Origin: Desulfarculales bacterium
Lineage (GTDB): Bacteria > Desulfobacterota > Desulfarculia > Desulfarculales > Desulfarculaceae
Assembly (NCBI GenBank): GCA_031267815.1
Contig: JAIRYI010000044.1
Location: 1 to 57,694 of the forward strand
Direction of reading: 5' to 3'
DNA length: 57,694 nucleotides
A program made the position numbers and the translations under genes. Below, piece by piece: positions 1-7,610 of the stretch. A model generated the notes under the pieces. The model saw nothing but the letters and a program-made list of their open reading frames with translations. It was not told the origin of the DNA and did not search any database. How positions within the stretch are numbered: the first letter of the stretch is position 1; each line of letters starts with the position of its first letter.

Positions 1-1
1 T

Positions 2-184
2 GTTATTTTCCGCCGGGCGGACGGCGATGGGGCCGGGGAGTCCGCGCCCGCCGGGGACGCGGCTCCGGACAGCGCGGAAACGCGCCAGGCGCGCGCTATC
101 CTGGAAGAACAGGCCACGGAGCAGCGTTTTAATGAATGGATGAAGCAGGTGCGTTCCAGCATTTACGTCAAGGTCATGGATTAA
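2..184 (+). CDS. SurA/PpiC-type periplasmic chaperone, C-terminal end only
   Basis: The frame is open from the window edge to a TAA at 182-184, so only the last 60 residues are present. The tail reads RFNEWMKQVRSSIYVKVMD. This matches the pattern at the C-terminus of E. coli SurA, where a helix with a conserved Trp is followed by R-x-S-A-Y-V-K-I at the very end. SurA-type proteins chaperone outer-membrane proteins through the periplasm. The prolyl isomerase domains would lie upstream, outside the window. An Ala/Gly/Asp-rich stretch precedes the tail and is probably a linker. The family call rests on a short tail and is tentative; another PpiC-type peptidyl-prolyl isomerase is possible. Confidence 0.55.
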   Translation, partial: VIFRRADGDGAGESAPAGDAAPDSAETRQARAILEEQATEQRFNEWMKQVRSSIYVKVMD

Positions 185-394
185 CCGCGCTTTCTGCCGT
201 TGGGGGTTCTGAAAAGTTATATGTTCCCTCCGGGCGCGCTTTTATGAAGTTAAGATTTTTGAAGCTGCTGCCCGCGAAAACCGCCGGACCGGGTTCGGGC
301 GGTTGCCGCCCCTTAAAGCCGGGGGATGGCCGGGAGCAGTGATCTCTCATTAAATTTTAGTTATTATTTTAACCGGGTTATGAGAGTATAGCTG

Positions 395-2086
395 ATGTTT
401 AGTCCCAATGTGGTTATTGCTCTTCAAATTTTGGGCGGAATAGGCCTTTTGCTCTTCGGAGTCCGCAAGATGTCCGAGGGGTTGCAGAAAGTGGCGGGAA
501 GACGCCTGCGCCGCATTCTGGAAGTGATGACCGGCAACCGGGTTACCGGAGTAATTGTGGGCGCGCTGGTGACAGCCACCGTACAGTCTTCCACCGCGGT
601 TACGGTTATGGTGGTAGGCTTTGTCAATGCCGCCCTGCTTTCCTTTTCCCAGGGCGTATGCCTTATGATGGGCGCCAATATCGGCACCACCATAACCGCC
701 CAGATGATTGCCTTTAAACTGACCGATCTGGCCATGCCGGCCATATTTGCCGGCGTAATTCTGATTCATTTTGCCAAACGGCGCAACTGGCGTGATTTGG
801 GCGAAGTTCTGCTTGGTTTCGGGCTTTTGTTCCTGGGTCTCAAACTAATGCAGCAAGCGGTGGCTCCCTTGAGCCAATCATCTGAGTTTATAGCTTTTTT
901 CACTTATTTCCGGGCTGATGATTTCAGTGGGGTGATACTTAATGTCTTTGTGGGCATGATCCTGTGCATGTGCATTCAGGCCAGCAGCGTGGCCGTGGGC
1001 ATCACCATGGTCCTGGCCAGCAGCGGTCTTTTGACTTTTCCCGGAGCGGTGGCCCTGGTTTTGGGCGACAATATCGGCACTACCCTGACGGCGGAACTGT
1101 CCGCCATAGGGTCCAGCCTGGAAGCCAGGCGGGCGGCCCGGGCCAACAGCATGTTCAATATTCTGGGCGTGTGCTATATTCTGGTGTTTTTTTATCCGTT
1201 TTTGGATTTGGTGCAGTGGCTGGGCGGCTTTGTCGGAGCGGGGCCGGCCTATCTGGAGGTTGGCGGCGAATATCCTTACGTAGCCCGCAACATCGCCAAC
1301 TCCCATACCCTTTTTAATATGATCAATACCCTGGTATTTATCCTGGCTCTGCCGGTACTGATAAAAGTGGCCACGGTGCTGACCCCCAAAGGCCGGGCGG
1401 CGAGTAAGGATCTGGCTCAGCCGCAGTATATAAATTTTCGCTTTGACGCTTCCGTCAGCGCTTCTCTGGCCGAGGCCAGAGAGGAGACGGCCCGCATGGC
1501 CGCCATTGCCCGGGAGTCTTTCCGCAATGTGTCCCGGATTCCGGTCAATCATGACGAGAAAGCCCTGGATCTGTGGCAGGAGCCTGAATCGGCCCTGAAC
1601 AGCCTGCAAAAGCATATCACTCAGTTTTTGGTGCAGGTGAGCCAGATGCCTACATCGGAAGGAGAGGGCAAAGAAATATCTCTGCTTATGCAGGCGGCCA
1701 ACAATGTGGAGCGCATCGGCGACAGCATCAAGAATCTGGCCGGGCTGTGTGAGGAAATGTTTGAGCAGGATCTGGTTTTTACGGAGTTGGCGGTCAATGA
1801 ATATCAGACCATGACCGGCACGGTGGCTGAATTTATGGACAGAGTGTTCAACTCCGTTTCTTCCCGCAACCGGGCGGAAATAAATATGGAGGAAGCTGTC
1901 CGCTATGAAGAGGCGATTGACGATATGCGCGATCACATGCGCGAAGATCATGTGGAGCGCCTGCGCCAGGGACAGTGCAGCGTGGACGCGGGCCTGGTGT
2001 TTGTCAATATGATCGCCAACTATGAGCGCATCGGCGATTATCTGTACAATATTTCGCTTATCTTGAAAGATTTGCGCAGGCTTTGA
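395..2086 (+). CDS. Na/Pi cotransporter family protein with C-terminal PhoU-like domain
   Basis: The 563-residue inner-membrane protein is a type II sodium/phosphate symporter of the YjbB/NptA kind. Two inverted repeats are visible, each with the family's glutamine-serine motif: QSST at 64-67 followed by GANIGTT at 93-99, and QASS at 195-198 followed by GDNIGTT at 224-230. Hydrophobic segments fill residues 5-340. Residues about 355-560 are soluble and helical and look like a PhoU domain (ANNVERIGDSIKNLA, then ANYERIGDYLYNIS). It probably moves phosphate with Na+ and may balance intracellular phosphate. It stands alone, 210 bp after the SurA-like gene, with only a weak ribosome site (GAGAG). 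Transport direction and substrate are inferred from the family. Confidence 0.88.
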   Translation: MFSPNVVIALQILGGIGLLLFGVRKMSEGLQKVAGRRLRRILEVMTGNRVTGVIVGALVTATVQSSTAVTVMVVGFVNAALLSFSQGVCLMMGANIGTTITAQMIAFKLTDLAMPAIFAGVILIHFAKRRNWRDLGEVLLGFGLLFLGLKLMQQAVAPLSQSSEFIAFFTYFRADDFSGVILNVFVGMILCMCIQASSVAVGITMVLASSGLLTFPGAVALVLGDNIGTTLTAELSAIGSSLEARRAARANSMFNILGVCYILVFFYPFLDLVQWLGGFVGAGPAYLEVGGEYPYVARNIANSHTLFNMINTLVFILALPVLIKVATVLTPKGRAASKDLAQPQYINFRFDASVSASLAEAREETARMAAIARESFRNVSRIPVNHDEKALDLWQEPESALNSLQKHITQFLVQVSQMPTSEGEGKEISLLMQAANNVERIGDSIKNLAGLCEEMFEQDLVFTELAVNEYQTMTGTVAEFMDRVFNSVSSRNRAEINMEEAVRYEEAIDDMRDHMREDHVERLRQGQCSVDAGLVFVNMIANYERIGDYLYNISLILKDLRRL

Positions 2087-2125
2087 GACGGGCGAAAAAT
2101 TTATGCGAAAAATGCAAAAAAAAGC

Positions 2126-2154
2126 TTCCATTGCTAAAAATTGTATGCTAAAGT
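2126..2154 (+). promoter_or_regulatory. Promoter-like shared element, copy A
   Basis: A run of A and GCTT precedes TTCCAT, a 17-bp spacer and TAAAGT. The same layout recurs at 2418-2446 and, on the other strand, at 17252-17280. The -35 box is poor against the sigma-70 consensus, which fits an activated promoter or an operator overlapping a promoter. Confidence 0.45.
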
Positions 2155-2306
2155 AAGAAAGATCAATTAAAGCCCAAGTCCACAAGTTAAGAATATTATG
2201 ATGTACTGAGTGTGCCCCATGGCACATAGGCAGAAGGGTTGTACGCATTATAATTTTGGTGGCTTTGGGCCTAAAAAAGTGTTGCGGGCGGCAATTTTTG
2301 GATGCG

Positions 2307-2345
2307 GGAGGGGAAGGGTTTTCCGTTTTCCAGGCTGGGAAGGGA
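2307..2345. repeat. GC-rich intergenic repeat, related to 5598-5648
   Basis: The stretch GGAAGGGTTTTCCGTTTTCC followed by AGGC closely matches GGAAGGGTTCCCGCTTCCC plus AGGC at about 5617-5639. Both lie in gaps of the same gene cluster. Function unknown. Confidence 0.4.
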
Positions 2346-2417
2346 AACCGTGGCAGGAAAAACTCCGGCATGGAGTCCTTAAAGGCGGATTATTCCGCCC
2401 AAGACTCAAAAAAAAGC

Positions 2418-2446
2418 TTCCATTACAAGAATTATTGTGCTAATGT
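2418..2446 (+). promoter_or_regulatory. Promoter-like shared element, copy B, in front of hbd
   Basis: TTCCAT, a 17-bp spacer and TAATGT follow an A-tract and GCTT. A start near 2453 would leave about 64 nt before the hbd ATG at 2517. The spacer shares ACAAGAATT with GCAAGAATT of the copy in front of the AbfD-like gene. Confidence 0.5.
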
Positions 2447-2516
2447 ATTAGAAAATATCCCTGCCAAAGTTAACTTTCAGAGTATTACAACACACACTAA
2501 GGAGGTCTGACTGAAA

Positions 2517-3377
2517 ATGAACATCAAAACAATTTGTATAATTGGAGCGGGACTGATGGGGCAGCAGCTTTCACTGGTGGCCGCTCAAGCCGGGTTCAAG
2601 GTTTATTGCGTGGACACTTCGTCGGAAGCCTTGAAGAAGGCCCAGGAATTTGTAGCCGGGTGGATGCCCAAGCAAAAAGCCAAAGGGAAACTCACCGACG
2701 AGCAAATCGAACACATCACTAAAAATTTGCATTTTGTCAACAGCTTGGAAGAAGCCGCGAAAAACGCGGATATGGTCATCGAAGCCGCTATCGAAAACTT
2801 GGCGATCAAACGGTCCATCTTTGCGCAGTTGGACAAGATCGCGCCTCCCCACGCGATTCTGGCGACAAACAGCTCTTATCTGGTCAGTTCCAAAATAGCG
2901 GACGCGACCTCGCGGCCCGATAAAGTTCTCAACATGCATTTCTTTAATCCCGCCCTGATGATGAAGACGGTGGAAGTGGTTCAGGGGCCGCACGTTTCCG
3001 ATGATACAGTCGCAAAAGTCATGGAAGTGGCCCGCGCTTTCGGCAAAAATCCCGCCCTGGTAAAAAGAGAAATTTACGGCTTCCTGTGCAACCGCATTTT
3101 CAGCGTACTCACCAAAGAAGCCTGCTATCTTCTGGATCAGGGAATCGCTTCCATTGAAGATATTGACACCGCGGTAAAGGGCGCGTTCGGGCACCCCATG
3201 GGTCCGTTTGAATTGCTTGATATGACTGGCATTGATCTCGAATATCATCTTGGCATGGAGCGGTTCAGGGAAACCGGCAGTTTGGCCGACAGACCCAGCC
3301 CCAGCCTGACCGAGCGTTTTGGCAAAGGAGATTACGGCCGCAAAACCGGAAAAGGTTACTACAATTACCAAAAATAA
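2517..3377 (+). CDS. hbd: 3-hydroxyacyl-CoA (3-hydroxybutyryl-CoA) dehydrogenase
   Basis: The 286-residue, single-domain enzyme interconverts 3-hydroxyacyl-CoA and 3-oxoacyl-CoA with NAD(P)H. The N-terminal Rossmann fold carries GAGLMG at 10-15. The catalytic pair is visible as H141 (in NMHFFNP) and E153 (in TVEVV), with the conserved Asn-Arg at about 193 (LCNRIFSV). The C-terminal dimerisation domain starts near residue 190, and the protein ends with the family's GRKTGKGYYNY. Length fits Clostridium-type Hbd. An AAGGAGG ribosome site sits 9 bp before the ATG. It is the first gene of the cluster, preceded by two promoter-like elements; crotonase and thiolase follow, so a C4 pathway is the natural reading. 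Chain-length preference is inferred. Confidence 0.92.
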   Translation: MNIKTICIIGAGLMGQQLSLVAAQAGFKVYCVDTSSEALKKAQEFVAGWMPKQKAKGKLTDEQIEHITKNLHFVNSLEEAAKNADMVIEAAIENLAIKRSIFAQLDKIAPPHAILATNSSYLVSSKIADATSRPDKVLNMHFFNPALMMKTVEVVQGPHVSDDTVAKVMEVARAFGKNPALVKREIYGFLCNRIFSVLTKEACYLLDQGIASIEDIDTAVKGAFGHPMGPFELLDMTGIDLEYHLGMERFRETGSLADRPSPSLTERFGKGDYGRKTGKGYYNYQK

Positions 3378-3412
3378 ATAGCCGGGCGGCAATTATTCGA
3401 AAATTGAAATTG

Positions 3413-3451
3413 GGCGGCGCCCGGCGACGGGCTTGGGTATCGGGCGCCGCC
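3413..3451 (+). repeat. 11-bp perfect inverted repeat in the hbd-crt gap
   Basis: GGCGGCGCCCG at 3413-3423 pairs with CGGGCGCCGCC at 3441-3451, followed by TTT. The T-run is too short for a firm terminator call. It could be a partial terminator or a 3'-end stabiliser of the hbd message. Confidence 0.5.
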
Positions 3452-3520
3452 TTTACACAGGGCGGAGATTTTCCGCGTTGTGCCATCTATACTACTAATA
3501 CAAAAGGAGGGTTCGGCGCT

Positions 3521-3547
3521 ATGGGCGCCGTGCAACATTGCATATGA
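3521..3547 (+). CDS. Possible 8-codon leader peptide coupled to the crotonase
   Basis: A strong ribosome site (AAAGGAGG, ending at 3510) lies 10 nt before an ATG at 3521 but about 33 nt before the crotonase ATG. The short frame encodes MGAVQHCI and stops with TGA at 3545-3547, which overlaps the crotonase ATG at 3544 as ATGA. Translational coupling or a leader function is inferred; the composition shows no run of one amino acid. Confidence 0.35.
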   Translation: MGAVQHCI

Positions 3548-4308
3548 GTTATGAAAATATTATTGTCCGCAATGAAAACAATGTCGCCGTTGTGAACCTG
3601 AACCGTCCCAAGAGCCTTAACGCTCTGAATTCGGACATGGTGGCCGAGCTGGGCAAGGCCTTTGACGAACTGACGGGCGATGCCCAGGTGAAAGTCATCA
3701 TTATAACCGGCGAGAAGAATTTCGCGGCGGGCGCCGACATCACCAACATGGTGGAACTCACGCCCGAAGAAGCTTACGATTTCGCCTTTTCTCCGATCTA
3801 CAACAAGATCGCGAACTGTCCCAAGCCTGTGATCGCGGCCATTGAGGGCTTTGCTCTGGGCGGCGCTATGGAATTGGCGCTGTGCTGTGATCTCAGGATT
3901 GCGACTCCCACCGCCAAGATTGGTTTCCCGGAAATCACTCTCGGCATATTCCCCGGCGCGGGCGGCACCCAGCGCCTTCCCCGGCTGATCGGCGCCGCCC
4001 AGGCTAAAAAACTGATCTATACGGGCGCGATCATCAGAGGCGAGGCCGCGTACGCTCTCGGCCTGGTGGATACCTTGGCCGAGAATCCTTTGAAAGAAGC
4101 GACAACGCTGGCCGAAGACCTGGCCGCGAAGCCCCCGGTGGCGCTGAAGCTGGCCAAAGAATGCATCAACGCGGCCGATGATGTGGATTTGAATACGGGC
4201 GTCGCCTTTGAGGCGACCAACTGGGCCCGGCTCTTCGCCACCTCGGATCAAAAGGAAGGGATGCGCGCTTTTATTGAGAAGCGCAAACCCACGTTTGTCG
4301 GGAAATAA
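3544..4308 (+). CDS. crt: Enoyl-CoA hydratase (crotonase)
   Basis: The 254-residue enzyme (from the ATG at 3544) hydrates enoyl-CoA, probably crotonyl-CoA, to 3-hydroxyacyl-CoA. Both catalytic glutamates are in place: E110 in [11 protein letters not shown] and E130 in GFPEITLG. They are 20 residues apart, as in rat mitochondrial hydratase (E144/E164). The oxyanion-hole segments AAGADI at 61-66 and GFALGGA at 102-108 are present. A TTG at 3538 would add two residues, but the ATG is better supported by the ATGA overlap with the upstream 8-codon frame. With hbd and thiolase it completes the C4 hydration-oxidation-thiolysis sequence. Confidence 0.92.
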   Translation: MSYENIIVRNENNVAVVNLNRPKSLNALNSDMVAELGKAFDELTGDAQVKVIIITGEKNFAAGADITNMVELTPEEAYDFAFSPIYNKIANCPKPVIAAIEGFALGGAMELALCCDLRIATPTAKIGFPEITLGIFPGAGGTQRLPRLIGAAQAKKLIYTGAIIRGEAAYALGLVDTLAENPLKEATTLAEDLAAKPPVALKLAKECINAADDVDLNTGVAFEATNWARLFATSDQKEGMRAFIEKRKPTFVGK

Positions 4309-4330
4309 ATAATTTTATTTGAATATTTGC

Positions 4331-4370
4331 GTTACTGCCCATCGGCGAAACCAGACGGCTGGGCGGTAAC
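4331..4370 (+). repeat. 11-bp inverted repeat in the crt-thiolase gap
   Basis: GTTACTGCCCA at 4331-4341 pairs with TGGGCGGTAAC at 4360-4370, with one T-G wobble in the RNA. No T-run follows. The thiolase ribosome site begins about 12 nt downstream, so the hairpin could modulate translation or mRNA stability. Confidence 0.45.
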
Positions 4371-4391
4371 ATATCTCATAAGGGAGGTCAT

Positions 4392-5579
4392 ATGATAAAA
4401 GATGCTGTCATTGTGGCGGGCGCTCGCACGGCTATAGGCGACTATATGGGTTCGTTGCAATCATTGAGAGCGCATGAGTTGGGGACTTTGGCGCTTAAGG
4501 GCACCCTCGAAAGGTCCGGAATTGATCCCAAACTGATAGAAGAGGTGATTGCGGGGCATGTGAACCAAGCGGGCGCGCCCGGAAACTCGGCCCGCTGGGT
4601 GACGCTGAAATCCGGATGTCCGGTTGAGGCCACTTCCACGACCGTGCATCAGCAGTGTCCGTCGTCCATGCGGGCCGCCGATTTTCTTTCCCAGGCCATT
4701 ATGCTGGGCAGGATCGACGTTGGCGCGGTGGTGGGGATGGAAAGCATGTCCAACGCGCCCTATCTTTTGATGGACGCGCGGAAAGGGTATCGCCTCGGCA
4801 ACGGCGAGGTGGTGCAGGACAGCATGATGATAGGAGGGCTGATCTGCGCCTTTGAAGGCTATCACATGGGAATCACAGCCGAAAACGTGGCCGAGCAATG
4901 CGGCATTTCCCGTCAGGAACAGGACGAGTACTCCGTAATTGTCCACGAAAGAGCCATCAAGGCCATTGATACGGGTATTTTTAAGCAGGAAATCATCCCG
5001 GTGGAACTCAAGACGCGCAAAGGCGTTCAGGTGTTCGACACCGACGAGCATCCGCAGAGAGGTTATACCCTGGAAATGGCTTCGAAGCTGAAACCGGTTT
5101 TCAAAAAAGACGGAACGGTGACCGTATTCAACGCCTCGGGCCTGAATGACGGCGCCGCCGCCATAATCATGATGTCCGGGGACAAGGCCAAAGAACTGGG
5201 GATCAAACCCCTGGCCCGGGTCGTGGCCGGCGCCACCGGTTCGGTTGAGCCGCGCATTATGGGCCTGGGAGTGATTCCCGCTGTCCGCAAAGCCCTGAAA
5301 TACGCCAATCTTGAAATGAAAGACATTGATTATTGGGAACTGAACGAAGCGTTTGCCGCCCAGGTTCTGGGTTGCAACAAAGAACTTAAGATCCCCATGG
5401 ATCGCCTGAACGCTTACGGTTCCGGCGTTCCCCTGGGACATCCCGTGGGAATGACGGGCGCCCGCATCATAATGGCGGCCGTAAACGAACTCAAGCGCCG
5501 CGGCGGGCGTTACGCTTGTTCTTCCATGTGTGCCAGCGGCGGCCCGGCCGGAGCGTTCATAATTGAAAATATCAAATAA
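4392..5579 (+). CDS. Thiolase (acetyl-CoA C-acetyltransferase family)
   Basis: The 395-residue thiolase cleaves 3-oxoacyl-CoA with CoA, or condenses two acetyl-CoA. The nucleophile is C89 in HQQCPSSMRAA, at the same number as in Zoogloea thiolase. The NEAFAAQ motif is present; H350 lies in GHPVGMTGAR and C380 in MCASGGPAGA. The segment around C89 (CPSSMRA) differs from the usual CGSGLKA, so this is a divergent branch and substrate range should not be assumed. The ribosome site AGGGAGG is 6 bp from the ATG. In context it releases acetyl-CoA from acetoacetyl-CoA produced by the dehydrogenase upstream. Confidence 0.9.
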   Translation: MIKDAVIVAGARTAIGDYMGSLQSLRAHELGTLALKGTLERSGIDPKLIEEVIAGHVNQAGAPGNSARWVTLKSGCPVEATSTTVHQQCPSSMRAADFLSQAIMLGRIDVGAVVGMESMSNAPYLLMDARKGYRLGNGEVVQDSMMIGGLICAFEGYHMGITAENVAEQCGISRQEQDEYSVIVHERAIKAIDTGIFKQEIIPVELKTRKGVQVFDTDEHPQRGYTLEMASKLKPVFKKDGTVTVFNASGLNDGAAAIIMMSGDKAKELGIKPLARVVAGATGSVEPRIMGLGVIPAVRKALKYANLEMKDIDYWELNEAFAAQVLGCNKELKIPMDRLNAYGSGVPLGHPVGMTGARIIMAAVNELKRRGGRYACSSMCASGGPAGAFIIENIK

Positions 5580-5597
5580 ATGAACGGCGGCGTTGCT

Positions 5598-5648
5598 TCC
5601 TTTGGCTTCTAGAGGCGGAAGGGTTCCCGCTTCCCAGGCGGCGGCGGG
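5598..5648. repeat. GC-rich intergenic repeat
   Basis: CCTTTGGCTTCTAGAGGCGG with the following AAGGGTTCCCGC resembles 2307-2345 and, more loosely, the 52595-52660 element (CCTTTGCCTAGCTGGAGGCGG). It sits directly after the thiolase stop. Internal inverted repeats suggest a structured RNA segment. Confidence 0.4.
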
Positions 5649-5693
5649 TTCAATCTTCCATTAACCATGGTGTGATTTCGGAGGTAAAGATTT

Positions 5694-7490
5694 ATGGGTA
5701 ATAAATTAATGGATATGAAAGACGCGAGATTTACCATCTATGACCAGTTGAAGATCGAAGAACTGTTCGCGTACGAAAAATTCAGCGAGTATACAAAAGA
5801 GATGGTCGACATGGCCATAGAAACGGCTGAAAAGCTGGCGGTGAACGATTACTATCCGCTTAATCCTGTGGGCGACAAGACAGGGGTCCACTTTGACAAC
5901 GGCAAGGCTATAGTTCCCCCGGAATTTCACGCGGCCTATAAGAAATTCTGCGACGGCGGATGGACGGCTCCTGCCGAATCCTACGAACTGGGCGGGCAGC
6001 AGATGCCCACCATCCTCAATTATCTCACCCAGATGCTGTTCTTTGCCGCCAATCAGTCCCTGATGGTTTACACCTGCCTTACCCACAGCGCGGGCAAGGT
6101 GGTTGAAACCTTTGGCACCGATGAGCAGAAAGCCAAATATCTGGAACCCATATGGAACGGCACCTGGGGCGGCTGTATGGACCTCACCGAGCCGGAAGCG
6201 GGCAGTGACGTCGGCAACATCCGCACCAAAGCCATACCCAGAGACGATGGGACCTTCCTCATCAAGGGCAACAAGATGTTCATCAGCCAGGGCGAATCCG
6301 ATCTGACCGAGAATCTCATCCACATCCTTCTGGCCAGAATAGAAGGCGATCCTGAAGGAACCAAAGGCCTGTCCTGTTTTATCGTTCCCAAATACCGGGT
6401 CAACAAGGACGGGAGCATGGGCGCTCTCAACGATGTGGTCTGTACCGGCATCGAACACAAGATGGGCATGAAAGGTTCCGCCACCGCCTCTCTGGCTTAC
6501 GGCGACAACAATGATTGCATCGGCGAGCTGATCGGCGGCCGCGGCAAAGGCATTATCACCATGTTCCACATGATGAACGAACAGCGGATCGTGGTGGGCA
6601 TGGAAGGCATTGCCATGGGCAGCACCGCCTATCTCCACGCTTTGAATTTCGCCCGGGAGAGAAAACAGGGCGTTGCTTTCGGTCAGAGAACGGGAGCGCA
6701 AGTGTCCATCATCGAGCATCCTGACGTCAGAAGGAACCTTTTGGTGTCCAAGGCTTACACTGAAGGCATCCGGGCTCTGCTGCTGTACGCGGCCAAATGC
6801 ATCGATATGCAGGAAATTACCTCCGATGAGGCGGCCAAGCAGAACTACAGCGATCTGGTGGAAATTCTGACCCCCATCTGCAAGAGCGGCGGTACGGACA
6901 GAGGTTTTGACGCCTGCATCACCGCGATTCAGATCTTCGGCGGCTACGGATACTGCCAGGAATATTATGTGGAGCAGGTAGCCCGCGACTGCAAGATCAC
7001 CAGCATCTATGAAGGAACCAACGGCATCCAGGCCAATGACCTTCTGGGGCGCAAAATCAGCATGAAGAAAGGGGCCGCCTTCCAGGCTCTGATCAACGAA
7101 ATCCAGGCTTCCGTCGCCGCGGCCAAGAAAGACAGCGGGTTATCCCCCTATGCGGCGGATCTTGAGAAATATCTCAAGCAATTTATCAAAATTACCGATC
7201 TGCTGCGGACGCGGCAGAGTGAAAACGGTTTCCTGGCCTATTCATGGGCGACTCCTTATCTTGCCATAGCGGAAGATCTGGCGGTGGCCTGGATGCTTCT
7301 GGATCAATCCGTGGTGGCTTCCGCCAAACTGAAAACGGGCGGCGCTGACGCCGATTTCCTTACTTCCAAGATCAATACCGCGAAATTCTTCATCAGTTCC
7401 ATACTGCCCCAGGTAACGGGCAGATTGGACGCGATAGAGAAAAATGATGATACCTTCTTGAAGTTAGAGGATAAATACTTTATCGACTAA
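5694..7490 (+). CDS. Long-form acyl-CoA dehydrogenase (about 600 residues)
   Basis: The 598-residue flavoprotein belongs to the acyl-CoA dehydrogenase family branch with an extra N-terminal segment and a C-terminal four-helix extension, the size class of DmdC-like enzymes. It oxidises an acyl-CoA to the 2-enoyl-CoA, passing electrons to ETF. FAD/substrate motifs are visible: DLTEPEAGSDVG near 162-173 and KGNKMFISQGESD near 191-203. The catalytic base is E440 in IYEGTNGIQ. A GGAGG ribosome site precedes the ATG. It lies between thiolase and CoA-transferase genes, so its product would feed the crotonase. Substrate cannot be read; DmdC itself acts on methylmercaptopropionyl-CoA, but this size class is broader. 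Confidence 0.87.
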   Translation: MGNKLMDMKDARFTIYDQLKIEELFAYEKFSEYTKEMVDMAIETAEKLAVNDYYPLNPVGDKTGVHFDNGKAIVPPEFHAAYKKFCDGGWTAPAESYELGGQQMPTILNYLTQMLFFAANQSLMVYTCLTHSAGKVVETFGTDEQKAKYLEPIWNGTWGGCMDLTEPEAGSDVGNIRTKAIPRDDGTFLIKGNKMFISQGESDLTENLIHILLARIEGDPEGTKGLSCFIVPKYRVNKDGSMGALNDVVCTGIEHKMGMKGSATASLAYGDNNDCIGELIGGRGKGIITMFHMMNEQRIVVGMEGIAMGSTAYLHALNFARERKQGVAFGQRTGAQVSIIEHPDVRRNLLVSKAYTEGIRALLLYAAKCIDMQEITSDEAAKQNYSDLVEILTPICKSGGTDRGFDACITAIQIFGGYGYCQEYYVEQVARDCKITSIYEGTNGIQANDLLGRKISMKKGAAFQALINEIQASVAAAKKDSGLSPYAADLEKYLKQFIKITDLLRTRQSENGFLAYSWATPYLAIAEDLAVAWMLLDQSVVASAKLKTGGADADFLTSKINTAKFFISSILPQVTGRLDAIEKNDDTFLKLEDKYFID

Positions 7491-7523
7491 GATTGGCAAA
7501 TGTGATTCGCTGCGGGGCCGGAT

Positions 7524-7544
7524 GGCCCGGAATTAATCCGGGCC
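7524..7544 (+). repeat. 8-bp inverted repeat after the acyl-CoA dehydrogenase
   Basis: GGCCCGGA at 7524-7531 pairs with TCCGGGCC at 7537-7544; a second GC-rich block (GTCCGGGCCCGGCCC) follows directly. There is no T-run, so this is not a canonical terminator. It is one of several hairpins in the gaps of this cluster. Confidence 0.4.
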
Positions 7545-7610
7545 TGTCCGGGCCCGGCCCGGCGAAGTATGTGGATTTAAAATTGAAGGGAGTATTAAGG
7601 GAGTTTATAG

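Larger units (their letters stand above)
2087..2516 (+). other. 430-bp intergenic region upstream of the hbd cluster
   Basis: No credible gene is present. It holds two copies of a promoter-like element (2126-2154 and 2418-2446), one copy of a GC-rich repeat (2307-2345), and small inverted repeats between them: GTGTGCC/GGCACAT around 2211-2228, ACTCC/GGAGT at about 2366-2380 and GGCGGA/TCCGCC at about 2384-2399. Transcription from the upstream copy would give a structured leader of roughly 350 nt; that is inference. Confidence 0.6.

Noticed and set aside
878..2371. 497-codon open frame on the - strand opposite the Na/Pi symporter
   Set aside because: It is antisense to a well-supported membrane protein, is rich in His, Gln and Arg, and shows no domain pattern. 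It arises from the codon bias of the + strand gene.
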